Shown piece after piece: positions 53,001-62,540 of a stretch of 64,000 nt of DNA. Below the pieces are notes generated by a model. The model did not search any database, was not told the DNA's origin, and worked only from the letters and a program-made list of their open reading frames with translations. The translations under genes and the position numbers were made by a program. Origin of the DNA: Dastarcus helophoroides (lineage: Eukaryota > Arthropoda > Insecta > Coleoptera > Bothrideridae); the NCBI GenBank assembly GCA_028583605.1, contig CM053337.1:15147639-15211638 (forward strand). Reading direction: 5' to 3'. Positions within the stretch are counted from its first letter, which is position 1. Each line of letters opens with the position of its first letter.

Positions 53001-56000
53001 AAATTCGATTTCGCACAAAAAAATTTCATTTCATTTTCTATAGCGCCTTCTCATTAATCTATAAGGTACTTGCATTGTTGCTACTCAATATTAGCATACT
53101 ATTCTCTACGTGATAGTGCTAGAAAACAAAAAAGCTTAAAATTAACGCGAAAAATCGAGATTTAAACACAAAAATTGCAAAACCAAAAAGATGTTTAAAT
53201 TTAATAAGAGAAAAGGTTGAGCGAAATTCGATCGCTCAAGTACGAAACATTCTACTAAAAGTACTAAAACATAAATATTTTAAGGGTTTCAATGAATAGA
53301 ACTAATTAGGGCGCGTACAAGAATTCTTTCCTAGTTGCAGAGGTGCGCCGGTTTGAAAATGTTTGCCAGGCGATTGATTAACATGACACAAACAAGCAGA
53401 AATTAAGGTTTTTGTCCTAAAATTTCAAAAGTTCACGTCAGTGAAGTAATTAAAAGGCAGGAGAAGCGTGCAACTGACGCAAGTCGAGGGGGTAGGTAAA
53501 AAGCTCCTGTTAGAGCCAGATGGCACCGCCGGCGCAACGTGCACCTTCTGAAAGAAACCATTACTCATTTTAATAAAATGTCGGTATGCAGACTATTGGA
53601 TATAACCGGCCAGCTAGTGCTCTAATTCCGGGGGCCGTTACCGATATGTGCAAAGCTCTGCGATTTTTATCCATTCGATTGCAACACGTGGGGTGGAAAT
53701 TTCGCACTGTTTGCGTTTATTTTCGCCCGATGGCCAACGACAGCGGCAGTTATACGTAAGATATGGGGGGCCCCGGGGGTAGTTACTGACGAAATGAAAC
53801 ACGAACTTAACAGTTTTGAGCAAGCAGCAACATTAACCCAAAACCAAAGAACCTTCGTCTGAAATCTTCGCAGGAATTACATGAATCGTTTCTTCTTCTT
53901 CGGAGTCTGTTTTCCACCTTTTTTTTAATAGAGCATTAGTTGGTATTTTCACATAATTTTGTACTTTTAAATACGAATTCCCCTAAGGGAACGATTTGTC
54001 AAAAATTCTGATACAACAGGCTTATTTATAAATTGAAATCTAAACACCAATTTAGTTTACTTGCAAAAGTAAAGATCATGACAATGTTCAAATTTTCATC
54101 CCTTATTTAACACCCTTGGGGGAAGAATTTTCAAAAAACCTTTCTTAAAACTCACATATGGTATATAACGCTCTCGTGTGCAAAATTTCGTGATTTTTGA
54201 CTCATCAGTTTACGCTGTGTCATGTCTGTCACTTCAGCGTTTTATTAAATAGATATTTTGGATTTAAATTTCATTTTTTTTTGGACATTCAAAGTTAATA
54301 ACAAAGCATAACTTACCTTTCAATCTTTCGCTTTAGTCCACTGGCTGGACTACTTTCAGTCGATAAAAAGATTTCTGAAATCTCAGTTGGTGAATGAGCA
54401 GGATCCAGAATCACATGTTCGTGGTTCCTTACGTACTGAAATGGTGACTGAAAAATAAAAGTTAATTTTATTTAAATTATGCACGCATCCATCGAATAAT
54501 GAGAAAGTCAAATAAAAACTTGGGGGGACCTGCCAACAGAAGTGAAAATTTCCAGCGTTTTTTCTTCTCTGATATAGTCAGCTTTTAACGTATACTGTAG
54601 GCGTAAGGATAAGTTATCAAGCGAATTAAGCGTTTAATCCAACAAGAGGGTATAGCGCAATGGGTAAAGCAATTGGTTCTTGCGTGGGTAAGTAGCGAGT
54701 TCAAACCCCACTGCCGATTACGCGTTTTTTAATTCTATTAAGTACCTTACTCATACTATATAATCTGTTATTATTAGAGTGATGGGGAATTAGAGTGATA
54801 GTGACGCGAAAGTAGCTTTTACATAAAAAAATTGTAGCCTATGTCTGCATCATATAGTGTAGATCTTCCCTAAAATCTGTCGATCGCAAACGAAAACTGA
54901 TTAACTACAGACGAATGAAATTCGATTAAACGTGCAACTCTCCACCTCCAAGCTAAAAATCCAAATCGAATGCGAAGGTGCCGTAAAAACTTTCACAATT
55001 ATTATTTGATTTATTCCCGAAGGTGTCGAATTTTTATTAAGTTTACGATTTATTTGTTTCGGCGAGCAATTTGCAAGTCGTAATTTCCGTTAACTTCGTA
55101 AATTACTTCTAGAAAATTAAAGTCGCCGGGCGCGCCTTAAGGCTCATAAAAGCTACAGAAGCAATAGAGGCAACTCACCTGTTTGTTCGCTCTGGCCAAC
55201 GCGTGGATTTCCCTCTGAAGTAAGGGCAGATGCGCCCTCAGAAACGGCAGGACGAACGGCCTTAATGGAAAATTGGTCACCTCTTGAAGAGAGTGGTGGA
55301 ATTCTTCGGTGCTCAAATTCGAACTCTGCAAGATTAAATTTACCTGAATTCACCCTTTTACCATATCAATACACCCCTTTACCACATCAATTTACTACTT
55401 TACTACATAAATTCGCTCCTTTACTACATCGATTCGCCCCTTTATTACATTGATTTTCCCCTTTACTACATCAATTCACCCCTTTATTACGTCAATTTGC
55501 CTAAGCGCATCGATTCGTCCCTTTACCACATCGATTCACCCCTTTACTACATCGATTCACCCCTTTACCACATCAATTTACCCCTTTACGATGTTAATTT
55601 GCCTTTTTACTAAATCAATTCACCCCTTTACCACATCAATTTGCCCCTTTACTACATCGTTTAACCCCTTTACTACACCGATTCACCCCTTTACTACATC
55701 GATTCACCCCTTTTCTATATTATTCACCCCTATACTACATCAATTCACCCCTTTACTAAGTCAATTTGCCTTTACCGCATCGATTTATCCCTTTACCACA
55801 TCAATTTACCCCTTTACCACATCTATTAGGCCCTTTACTACATCGATTTACCCTTTACCACATCAATTTACCCCTTTAAGATGTTAATTTGCCTGTTTAC
55901 TACATATTCACCTTCCAATCATCACCCCTTTACCACATCAATTCACCCTTTACTACATCGATTCCCCCTTTACCAACGATTCCCCTTTTCTAATAATTCA

Positions 56001-59000
56001 CCCTTTACTACATCAAGCACCCTTTATACGTCAATTCGCCTTACCCATCGATTTCGCCCTTTACCACATCAATTCACCCCTTACATTTCACCCTTTACAT
56101 AATTACCCCTTTACATAATTTGCTTTACTAAATCAATTCACCTCTTCCACATCGATAATCGATTTGCCCTTTACTAGCATCATTCACCCCTTTACTACAT
56201 CGATTCACCCCTTTACCACATCAATTTACCCCTTTACCACATCAATTCACCCCTTCACAACGTCAATTTGCCTTTACCGCATTGATTTGTTCCTTTTCTG
56301 CATCGATTCACCCCTTTACCACATCAATTTACCCCTTTACGATGTTAATTTGCCTTTTTACTACATCAATTCACCCCTGTACCACATCAATTCGCCCCTT
56401 TACTACATCGATTCACCCCTTTACTACATCGATTCACCCCTTTACCACATCAATTCGCGCCTCTGCTACGTCGATTCACCCCTTTACTACATCGATTCAT
56501 CCCTTTACCACATCGATTCGCCCTTTTACCACATCAATTCATTCCTTTTTACATTAATTCACCCCTTTATCACATCAATTCACCCCTTAACTACGTCAAT
56601 TTGCCTTTACCGCATCGATCCGCCCCTTTACTACATCGATTTACCCATTTAAAACATCAATTTACCTCTTTACCACATCAATTCACCCCTTTACGATGTT
56701 AATTTGCCTTTTTACTACATCAATTCATCCCTTTACCACATCAATTCGCCCCTTTACTACATCGATTCACCCTTTTACTACATCGATTCACCCCTTTACC
56801 ACATCGATTCGCCCCTTTACTACATCGATTCACCCCTTTTTTACATTAATTCACCCCTTTACCACGTCAATTTGACTTTACCACATCGATTTGTCCCTTT
56901 AACACATAAATTTACCCCTTACCACATCGATTTACCCCTTAACTACATCGATTTACCCCTTTACTGCATCAATTTACTTCTTTACGATGTTAATTTGCCT
57001 TTTTACCACATCAATTTACCCCTTTCCCACATCGATTCGCCCCTTTACTACATCGATTCACCCCTTTACCACATCAATTCACCCCTTTATTACATCAACT
57101 CAGCCCTTTACTACGTCAATTTTTCTTTACCGCATCGATTTGTCCCTTTACTACATCGATTCAGCCCTTTACCACATCAATTTACCCCTTTGAGATGTTA
57201 ATTTGTCTTTTTACCACATCAATTCACCCCTTTATTACCTCAATCACCCCTTTACCTCATCAATTCTAATCTTTTGTCTTTTTCCATCAATTTTACCCAT
57301 TTAACACATCGATTCGAATTTTTACAGCAGATTTAATTACTTACTTACCATATCAATTCACCCCTTTACCACATCAATTCACCCCTTTACTACGTCAATT
57401 TGCCTTTACCGCCTCGATTTGTCCCTTTACTACATCGATTCACCCCTTTACCATATCAATTTATCCCTTTACGATGTTAATTTGCCTTTTTACCACATCA
57501 ATTCACCCCTTTACTACGTCAATTCACCCCTTTACCGCATCAATAATTCTTATTTGTTAGAAATGTGGTAAAAGGGGAAAAATTCAGTGCCCAAGAAATT
57601 GAAATATTGAACAAAGTGCAATAAATTGAAACCCAAAATTTGTCAATTTTTCTATTCCAATTTTAAAAATCAAGATTTAAAAAACTAGGTTGGAATTTTC
57701 AGATTATTAAATTTACTTACTTTACCATATCAATTCACCCCTTTACTCCATCAATTCACCTCTTTACTCCATAAATTCATTCCTTTACCACTTCAATTTG
57801 CCCTTTTACCATACTAATTCAACTCTTTACCACATCAACTCACCCCTTTACCAAATTATTTCACCTCTTTACCCCAACAATGCATCTCTTAACGACATCA
57901 ATTCACCCCTTTGCCGCCACTATAATACTTATTAGTTGGAAATGTGATAAAAGGGGAAAAATTCAGTGCCCAAGAAATTGAACTAATGAAAAAAAGTGCA
58001 ACAAATTGAAATCTAAAATTTGTCAGTTTTTCTTTTCCAATTTTAAAAATTAAGATTCAAAAAAATAGGTTGGAATTTCTAGATTATTAGATTTACTTAC
58101 TTTACAACATCAATTCACCCTTTTGCCGCATCAATTCACCTTTTTACCACATCAATTCACCTCTTTCTCTTTATCACATCAATTTACCCCATAGATTTAC
58201 CCCTTTACCAAATTAATTCACACTTTTATAACAATGGACCCGTTTACCGCATCCATTCGCCCCTTTGCCGCATAGATAATTCTTATTAGTTGGAAATGTT
58301 ATAAAAGGGAGAACATTCAGTGCCCAAGAAGAGTACCATAAATTGAAACCCAAAATTTGTCTATTTTTCTTTTCCAATTTAAAAAATCAAAATTCAAAAA
58401 AACAGGTCGACATTTCTAGATTATTAAATTTACTTTTTTACCATATCAATTCACCCCTTTATCGCATCAATTAACCCCTTTACCACATCAATTTAATACT
58501 TTACCACATGAATGCACTCCTTTACCACATCCATTTACCCCATTACCACATCAATTCACCTCTTTACCAGGTCCATTCACCCCTTTACTAGTTGGAAATG
58601 TACTTAAACTACAAAAATTTAATGTCCAAGAAATCGAAATATTAAAAAAAGTGCAATAAATTGAAACCCAAAATTTGTCAGTTTTTTTTCAAATTTTAAA
58701 AATTAAGATTTAAAAAAATAGGTTGGAATTTTTATATTATTAAATTTACTTACTTTACCAGATCAATTTACTCCTTTACGGCATCAATTTACCCCTTTAC
58801 CATATCAGTTCACCCCTTTACCACATCAATTAACTACTTTACCACATCAATTCACCCCTTTAATACATTAATTCACCCCTTTACCACGTCAATTCACCCC
58901 TTTACCACGTCAATTCACCCCTTTACCACGTCAATTCACCCCTTTACTAGTTGGAAATGTGTTTAAAGGAAAAAAATTTAGTGTCTAGAAATCAAAATAT

Positions 59001-61011
59001 TGAAAAAAAGTGCAATTAATTGAAACCCAAAATTTATCAGTTTTTCTTTTCCAATTTTAAAAATCAAAATTCAAAATAATAGGTTAAAATGTCTAGATTA
59101 GTAAATTTACTTACTTTACCACATCAATTCACCCCTTTACCACATCAATTCACCCCCTTACCACATTAATTCGCTCTTTTACCATATCAGTTCACCCCTT
59201 TACCACATGCATTTACTACTTTACCACAACAATTCAACCCTTTACCATATCAATTCATCCCTTTAACACATCAATTCACCCCTTTACTAGTTGTAAATGT
59301 GGTTAAAGAAAGAAAATTTTGTGCCCAAGAAATCGAAATATTGAAAAAAAGTGCAATAAATTGAAACCCAACATTTGTCAGTTTTTCTTTTCCAATTTTA
59401 AAAATCAAGATTTAAAAAAATAGTTTAGAATTTCTAAATTATTAAATTTACCTACTTTACGACATCAATTCACCCTTTTACCGCATCAATTCACCCCTTT
59501 ACCACATTAATTCGCCTTTTACCATATCAGTTCAACCCTTTACCACATCAATTTAATACTTTACCACATCAATGTAACCCTTTACCATATCAATTCACCC
59601 CTTCACCACATCAATTCACCCTTTTACTAGTTTGAAATGTGGTTAAATAAAAAAATGTTGTGCCCAAGAAATCGAAATATTAATTCACCCCTTTACCACC
59701 TCAATGTTATACTTTACCACATCAATTCACCCCTTTACCATATCAATTTACCCTTTTGCCATATCAATTCACCCTTTTACCGCGTCAATTCACTCCTTTA
59801 CTAGATGGAAATTTGGTTAAAGGAAGATAATTTAGTGCCCAAGAAATCGAAATATTGAAAAAAGGGCAATAAATTGAAACCTAAAATTTGTCAATTTTTA
59901 TTTTCCCATTTTTTAAAATTATGATTCAAAAAAATGGGTCGACATTTCTAAATTATTAAATTTTTCAGAAAAAGAAGATTCTTCAGAATTCTGGAATTCG
60001 TCTTCTTTACCATTTTGGTTTTACAGCCGAAATTTTCAATTTGAAATCGAAATTCTGCGACTAAAATTGGCACTTTAAGAAAAAGTTCGAATTTAGAGTT
60101 TTGATCGAAAATTTCCTAATCAGACTTTTCAATTCCAAATTTAAGGATGACATTTGAAATGAATAATTCTAATTTTTATTGTGACAGTTTAACTTTAAAG
60201 CCAATAAGTAATGCGAATTAAATTTTGAAAAAAAAATCAAATTTGTAATGACTTTAAAGATGAGTTGAAGACGAAATTTCGACGAAAGTTAACATTTGAG
60301 GAAAAATTTGAAATTGCAAAGGAAATATATTTCCTTAAATTGCTGTCTCTTGTCCTTTCGTGATAATGTGACATTTACTTTAAAAATTAATTAATTCAAA
60401 AATAAAATAATATCAAAATTTTAAATTAATCGATTAATTTTATAAATGATTCATTCTTTGACTCGTGTGCAGGTGTCTAGGCGTCTAGAACATATTAGAG
60501 AATTCCCCGAGATGGAAACTTCCCGAGCAGGTGTCGGATAAATGGAAATAAAATCATCAATTATTTCTGTTAATAGTCGCTTTCTCACGGTGCCCAAAAA
60601 CGTGCCAGCAATTACAAAATGCTTTACACACTTTTTCAAAAACCTCAAAAATACTCACAACCAAATTTAGCACCAAAGTCCTAACGCGTTCCCCCACGTC
60701 GGCCCCGATATCGTTGCCGAATTGCACAAGGGTGCTGAGAAATCTCTTGACTTTGACCAGTGGTCTAGTCATTGGATAAGTATGACCGGTTTGGCCCAAA
60801 TGCTGCGCTTGCGCATTATCCAGATTTATGGACAAAGCCGTCGATGCTGGTAATGGGGGCGTGAGGCTGTCGGTGGATCCCCCGTTGATGGGTGAAGCCG
60901 CACCATTCAAGGGATGTCTCGGTGGCGAGGACTGTGTCGGTGATAGCGGGGCCGCAGCCTGTCTAGCACCTTCCGGGGAATCCGGCGTCCTACAGCGATC
61001 TTTGTTGGGCC
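37813..61011 (-). CDS. nvy: Nervy/MTG (RUNX1T1-ETO family) corepressor, six exons, 5' partial
   Basis: Exons in transcript order: 61011-60659, 55325-55179, 54447-54317, 47156-46597, 39779-39676 and 38025-37813, about 501 residues plus stop. All phases agree. Module order is that of the MTG family: NHR1/TAFH ([16 protein letters not shown] ... [31 protein letters not shown]), NHR2 oligomerisation helix ([20 protein letters not shown]), NHR3 ([20 protein letters not shown]) and a MYND zinc finger ([20 protein letters not shown]). MTG proteins are nuclear scaffolds that recruit histone deacetylase complexes to DNA-binding factors; Drosophila Nervy is also described as an A-kinase anchor. The N-terminal exon(s) are beyond 61011 and were not found. 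Introns are rich in satellites. Confidence 0.95.
38026..39675. other. nvy intron
   Basis: 38090-39260 is low-complexity T-rich sequence (ttttcgaaatttcgac). 39280-39560 is more complex and includes gcgaaatttcatgttcctgg ... gttgtctgtcagtcag, a form typical of insect SINE/LINE 3' parts. A diverged relative lies at 54160-54240. No gene seen. Confidence 0.45.
39676..39779 (-). CDS. nvy: nvy exon (linker between NHR3 and MYND)
   Basis: Acceptor tgtttttag, donor gtaagt. Two bases complete Glu, then [20 protein letters not shown] and a proline-rich end to QPAPSQQN. Low conservation expected for a linker, but both phases (1 in, 0 out) match the neighbours. Confidence 0.88.
39780..40539. other. nvy intron, unique part
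   Basis: Unique AT-rich sequence between the linker exon and the inverted satellite. The 73-codon plus frame at 39828-40049 has no recognisable product. Confidence 0.4.
40540..44005 (-). repeat. 20-bp minisatellite with higher-order units, minus orientation
   Basis: Reverse-complement version of the 34.7-37.2 kb array: gaaattcagacacgtttttt units with the spacer gatttgttcgtcagtgtattcg at about 40765, 41075, 41470, 41800, 42035, 42360, 42665, 43010, 43385, 43630 and 43905. Better preserved than the plus-orientation array. Frames of 60-93 codons here are artefacts. Confidence 0.94.
44006..45670. other. Low-complexity AT-rich nvy intron
   Basis: Built from aaattttgaaaaa/tttttcaaaatttcg motifs in both orientations with no clear period. 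Small frames of 60-70 codons are lysine/phenylalanine-rich and unsupported. Confidence 0.55.
45780..46550. repeat. ~120-bp hairpin-forming tandem repeat, five to six copies
   Basis: gaagatttgaaagattgaag recurs near 45966, 46086, 46206, 46325 and 46443. Within each unit agatccagagttagagaacc and ggttcccaaactctggatct are inverted relative to each other, so each unit can fold into a hairpin with ~25-bp arms. The array ends about 50 bp beyond the nvy exon donor at 46596. Confidence 0.9.
46597..47156 (-). CDS. nvy: nvy exon: NHR2 and NHR3
   Basis: Acceptor atttttag, donor gtgagt. The first C completes the Ser codon of the previous exon, giving [14 protein letters not shown]2 is about residues 75-105 of the exon ([30 protein letters not shown]), followed by NHR3 ([20 protein letters not shown] and [11 protein letters not shown]), a predicted coiled coil. 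186 full codons. Codon composition is clearly richer in C+G than the introns. Confidence 0.95.
47270..48600. repeat. ~360-bp tandem repeat, about 2.5 copies
   Basis: tttcgaaatttttaaatttt ... gatccgtagattacgaaactg ... acgacttgtggtttggaaga occurs at 47640-47950, 47960-48290 and, more diverged, 48300-48600. The unit resembles the insensitively worded insect repeat family of the next array (aaaccaaattgcgctatgac, acgagataca). Confidence 0.85.
48600..53000 (+). repeat. 262-bp tandem satellite, 17 copies
   Basis: gtatctcgaaaacggctcta recurs at about 48698, 48960, 49220, 49482, 49745, 50007, 50268, 50536, 50798, 51066, 51327, 51590, 51855, 52117, 52380, 52641 and 52905. The phrase ctcgaaaacggctctaacga is common in arthropod retroelement-derived repeats. 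Two or three subtypes alternate (tgcataataaataaatctgt versus gcgttataaatatatctgtg). Frames up to 162 codons are repeat artefacts. Confidence 0.95.
53001..54316. other. nvy intron, unique part with a GC-rich block
   Basis: 53460-53830 is markedly richer in G+C than the rest of the intron and contains ggccccccc-type runs and two splice-like units on the minus strand (acceptor at 53549; acceptor/donor pair bounding 53642-53785). 54120-54250 resembles the SINE-like fragment at 39.4 kb. No confirmed exon. Confidence 0.45.
53642..53785 (-). CDS. nvy: Candidate nvy cassette exon (unconfirmed)
   Basis: Minus strand: cag acceptor, 144 nt, donor gtaacg. Entering in phase 2 (as exon 54447-54317 leaves it) the segment is open for all 48 codons and exits in phase 2, which is what exon 47156 needs. 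The reading [18 protein letters not shown] is not recognisable as MTG sequence and the pyrimidine tract is weak. The gene is already in frame without it. Confidence 0.2.
54317..54447 (-). CDS. nvy: nvy exon (after TAFH domain)
   Basis: Acceptor tatttttcag, donor gtaagt. Reads [20 protein letters not shown] then TEISEIFLS and SGLKRKIE, matching the MTG segment PxQYxxxHExLLLD that follows NHR1. Phase 0 in, phase 2 out (AG, completed by C of exon 47156). Confidence 0.94.
54448..55178. other. nvy intron
   Basis: Contains the tRNA-like Pol III unit at 54646-54730. The rest is unique sequence without recognised features. Confidence 0.45.
54646..54730 (+). repeat. tRNA-like Pol III unit (tRNA pseudogene or SINE head)
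   Basis: A box TAGCGCAATGGG matches TRGYNNARNNGG exactly; about 34 nt later gttcaaacc matches the B-box core GWTCRANNC. A T6 run follows at 54725, a Pol III terminator. The 5' gagggta cannot pair with the 3' end, so there is no acceptor stem: this is not a functional tRNA but could be a tRNA-derived element with an intact internal promoter. It is antisense to nvy. Confidence 0.6.
55179..55325 (-). CDS. nvy: nvy exon (second half of NHR1/TAFH domain)
   Basis: Acceptor atcttgcag, donor gtgagt. 49 codons in phase 0: [20 protein letters not shown] then [20 protein letters not shown]. This is the conserved [23 protein letters not shown] block of the TAFH domain. Confidence 0.97.
55340..57540 (+). 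repeat. 21-bp minisatellite
   Basis: About 100 units of caattcacccctttaccaca in tandem. Because 21 is a multiple of 3, all frames give 7-residue repeats (PFTTSIH) and long false frames up to 165 codons. It starts about 15 bp from the nvy acceptor at 55326. The motif acccctttaccacatcgat also forms the hairpin arms of the 24.7-28.5 kb satellite. Confidence 0.95.
57541..59960 (+). repeat. 21-bp minisatellite organised in ~340-390-bp higher-order units
   Basis: Blocks of ttaccacatcaattcacccc alternate with a spacer gtgcccaagaaattgaaata ... ttagattattaaatttactt at about 57580, 57960, 58310, 58610, 58970, 59310, 59640 and 59830. No coding sequence. Confidence 0.93.
59961..60658. other. nvy intron, AT-rich
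   Basis: Low-complexity sequence with no period. The 60451-60648 minus frame is a continuation past the exon donor and has no independent support. Confidence 0.5.
60659..61011 (-). CDS. nvy: nvy exon (N-terminal linker and first half of NHR1/TAFH)
   Basis: Acceptor gtttctttcag, donor gtgagt. Two bases complete the incoming codon, then [20 protein letters not shown] (matching the PDSP motif of MTG N-termini), [17 protein letters not shown], and [20 protein letters not shown] ... VRTLVLNLV. The phase-0 junction gives [13 protein letters not shown]. An upstream exon with one base of the first codon is required and must be beyond this point. Confidence 0.95.
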
Positions 61012-62540
61012 CTGAAAGAAACCACCAAATAAATAGGGGATCACTATTTTAAAGATGCAGTTTTCCGCAATACTCCATTTGCACAAAATCTAATTTTTCC
61101 AAAATTTTGAATTTTTAACTCAAAATTCTTTGGTTTCATTTTCGAGAAACAGTAAGGATTTTTTGAAAATTGTCAACATATTTCCTGAAAGTTGAACTTT
61201 TTCTTTAAAAAAAATCGTCTTTTTGTCGTAAAATAACTCCAAATTCGTCGGATTTTTTAGACAGTTCGGGATTTTTTAAAAATTTTGGACGTAGTTTACA
61301 GAAATTTTGGACGTGCTTCCAGAAATTTTGGAACGTAGTTTTCAAAAATGTCTACTTTTTTCTAAAAACTTCGTCTTTTTGTCGTAAAGACTTTGTATTA
61401 TTTTAAATTTTGAATTTATTCTTAAACATCAACGTTTTTGCTTAATATCTGATTTTCTCAAAATTATGAATTTTTATTCCAAAACTTGTCAGACTATTAT
61501 TTGGAAAATTTCATCATTTGTCCTAATTCAGGTTTTTCTAAAAAAATTCCACTTTTTTATATGTCTTTCTTGTTAAAATTTTTCTTAAGATTCAGTCGAT
61601 CTCTTGGTAAAAAGTCAAAATTTGAAGAGAATTAATGAACGTTTTCAGAATTACTATTTTTTGAATTTTTCTTAAAAATACCAAAATTGCAATTTTCTTC
61701 TCAAATTTTGATTATTTTCTCAAAAAAAATTACTTACTATGCAAACATTCGCCATTTTAAGAAAAAGGCAGATTTTGAGAAATTAGTCTTTTTCAAAACT
61801 TCGCCTTTTTTTCAAAATTTTATACTTTTTCTTAACATGGACTTTTTCTGGTAATTCCAATTTTTTTAGAATTGATTATTTCGACTGATTTATTAAAAGT
61901 TCATATTTTTTTCGACATTTTGATTTTTAAAAATTGAAATACAAATCTTGTCCCTTGCAACCAAAAAAGATTAGCAACCTTTGTTGCGTTTCCAATCTTT
62001 CTTGGTTTGAGGGGACAAGATTGGTATTTCAATTTTTGAGATAACCAAGGACCAGTCCGTTGCACCAAAATTTTGATTTTTCGATTTTAAGTGATTCTGC
62101 AAATTTTGACTTTTTCCTAGAACTTCGATTTTTTCCTCGAAATTCGAATTTTTCCCCGAACTTCATCTATTTCTAGAAATTTTGTTATTTTTTCTTGAAA
62201 TTAGTATTTTGCTCAAAATTCGCATTTTAAGAAAAAGAGTATTTTGAGCAATTCTTTTTTGGAATTTCGGTTTCATTTTCAAAATTTGGAACTTTTCTTT
62301 AAAAAAGCGTTTCTTTTTTACAAAATTTTGGAATTTTTCTTAATATTCGTCTTTTTTTAATAAGTTCGTCTTTTCTGAATTTGACTTTTCAGTGATTTCG
62401 ACTCATTTTTTTAACTCAGGTTTTTTTAAATAAATTTTCTTCTTAACATTCTTTTTTTTATTTCTTTTCTTCTCCTAGAAATAGAAAAGTTTGGAGTTGG
62501 CTTGAAATTTTGACGTTTTGACGAAATTTTGACTCTAATT
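61012..62540. other. nvy intron or upstream region, AT-rich
   Basis: Low-complexity tttcgaaattttgac sequence. 61938-62070 is a small foldback of the gaacggactggtccttggtt family. No nvy first exon found. Confidence 0.5.
61938..62070. mobile_element. Short foldback of the 23.8-kb family
   Basis: ttgaaatacaaatcttgtcc ... aaccaaaaaagatt is followed by its inverse aatctttcttggtttgaggg ... gacaagattggtatttcaat and ccaaggaccagtccgttgca. The arms are ~45-50 bp. The hammerhead-like motif has been lost; only gcaacctttgttgcg remains between the arms. Confidence 0.75.

Noticed and set aside
54160..54215. Minus-strand CTGATGAGTC...CACGAAA as a hammerhead
   Set aside because: Stem II is only two pairs, and stem III/stem I cannot be formed. 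The sequence is better explained as a SINE-like fragment related to 39.4 kb.
55450..57201. Overlapping frames of 68-165 codons with PFTTSIH-type repeats
   Set aside because: A 21-bp tandem repeat keeps any frame open. Several frames are open at once and none has a start context or homology.
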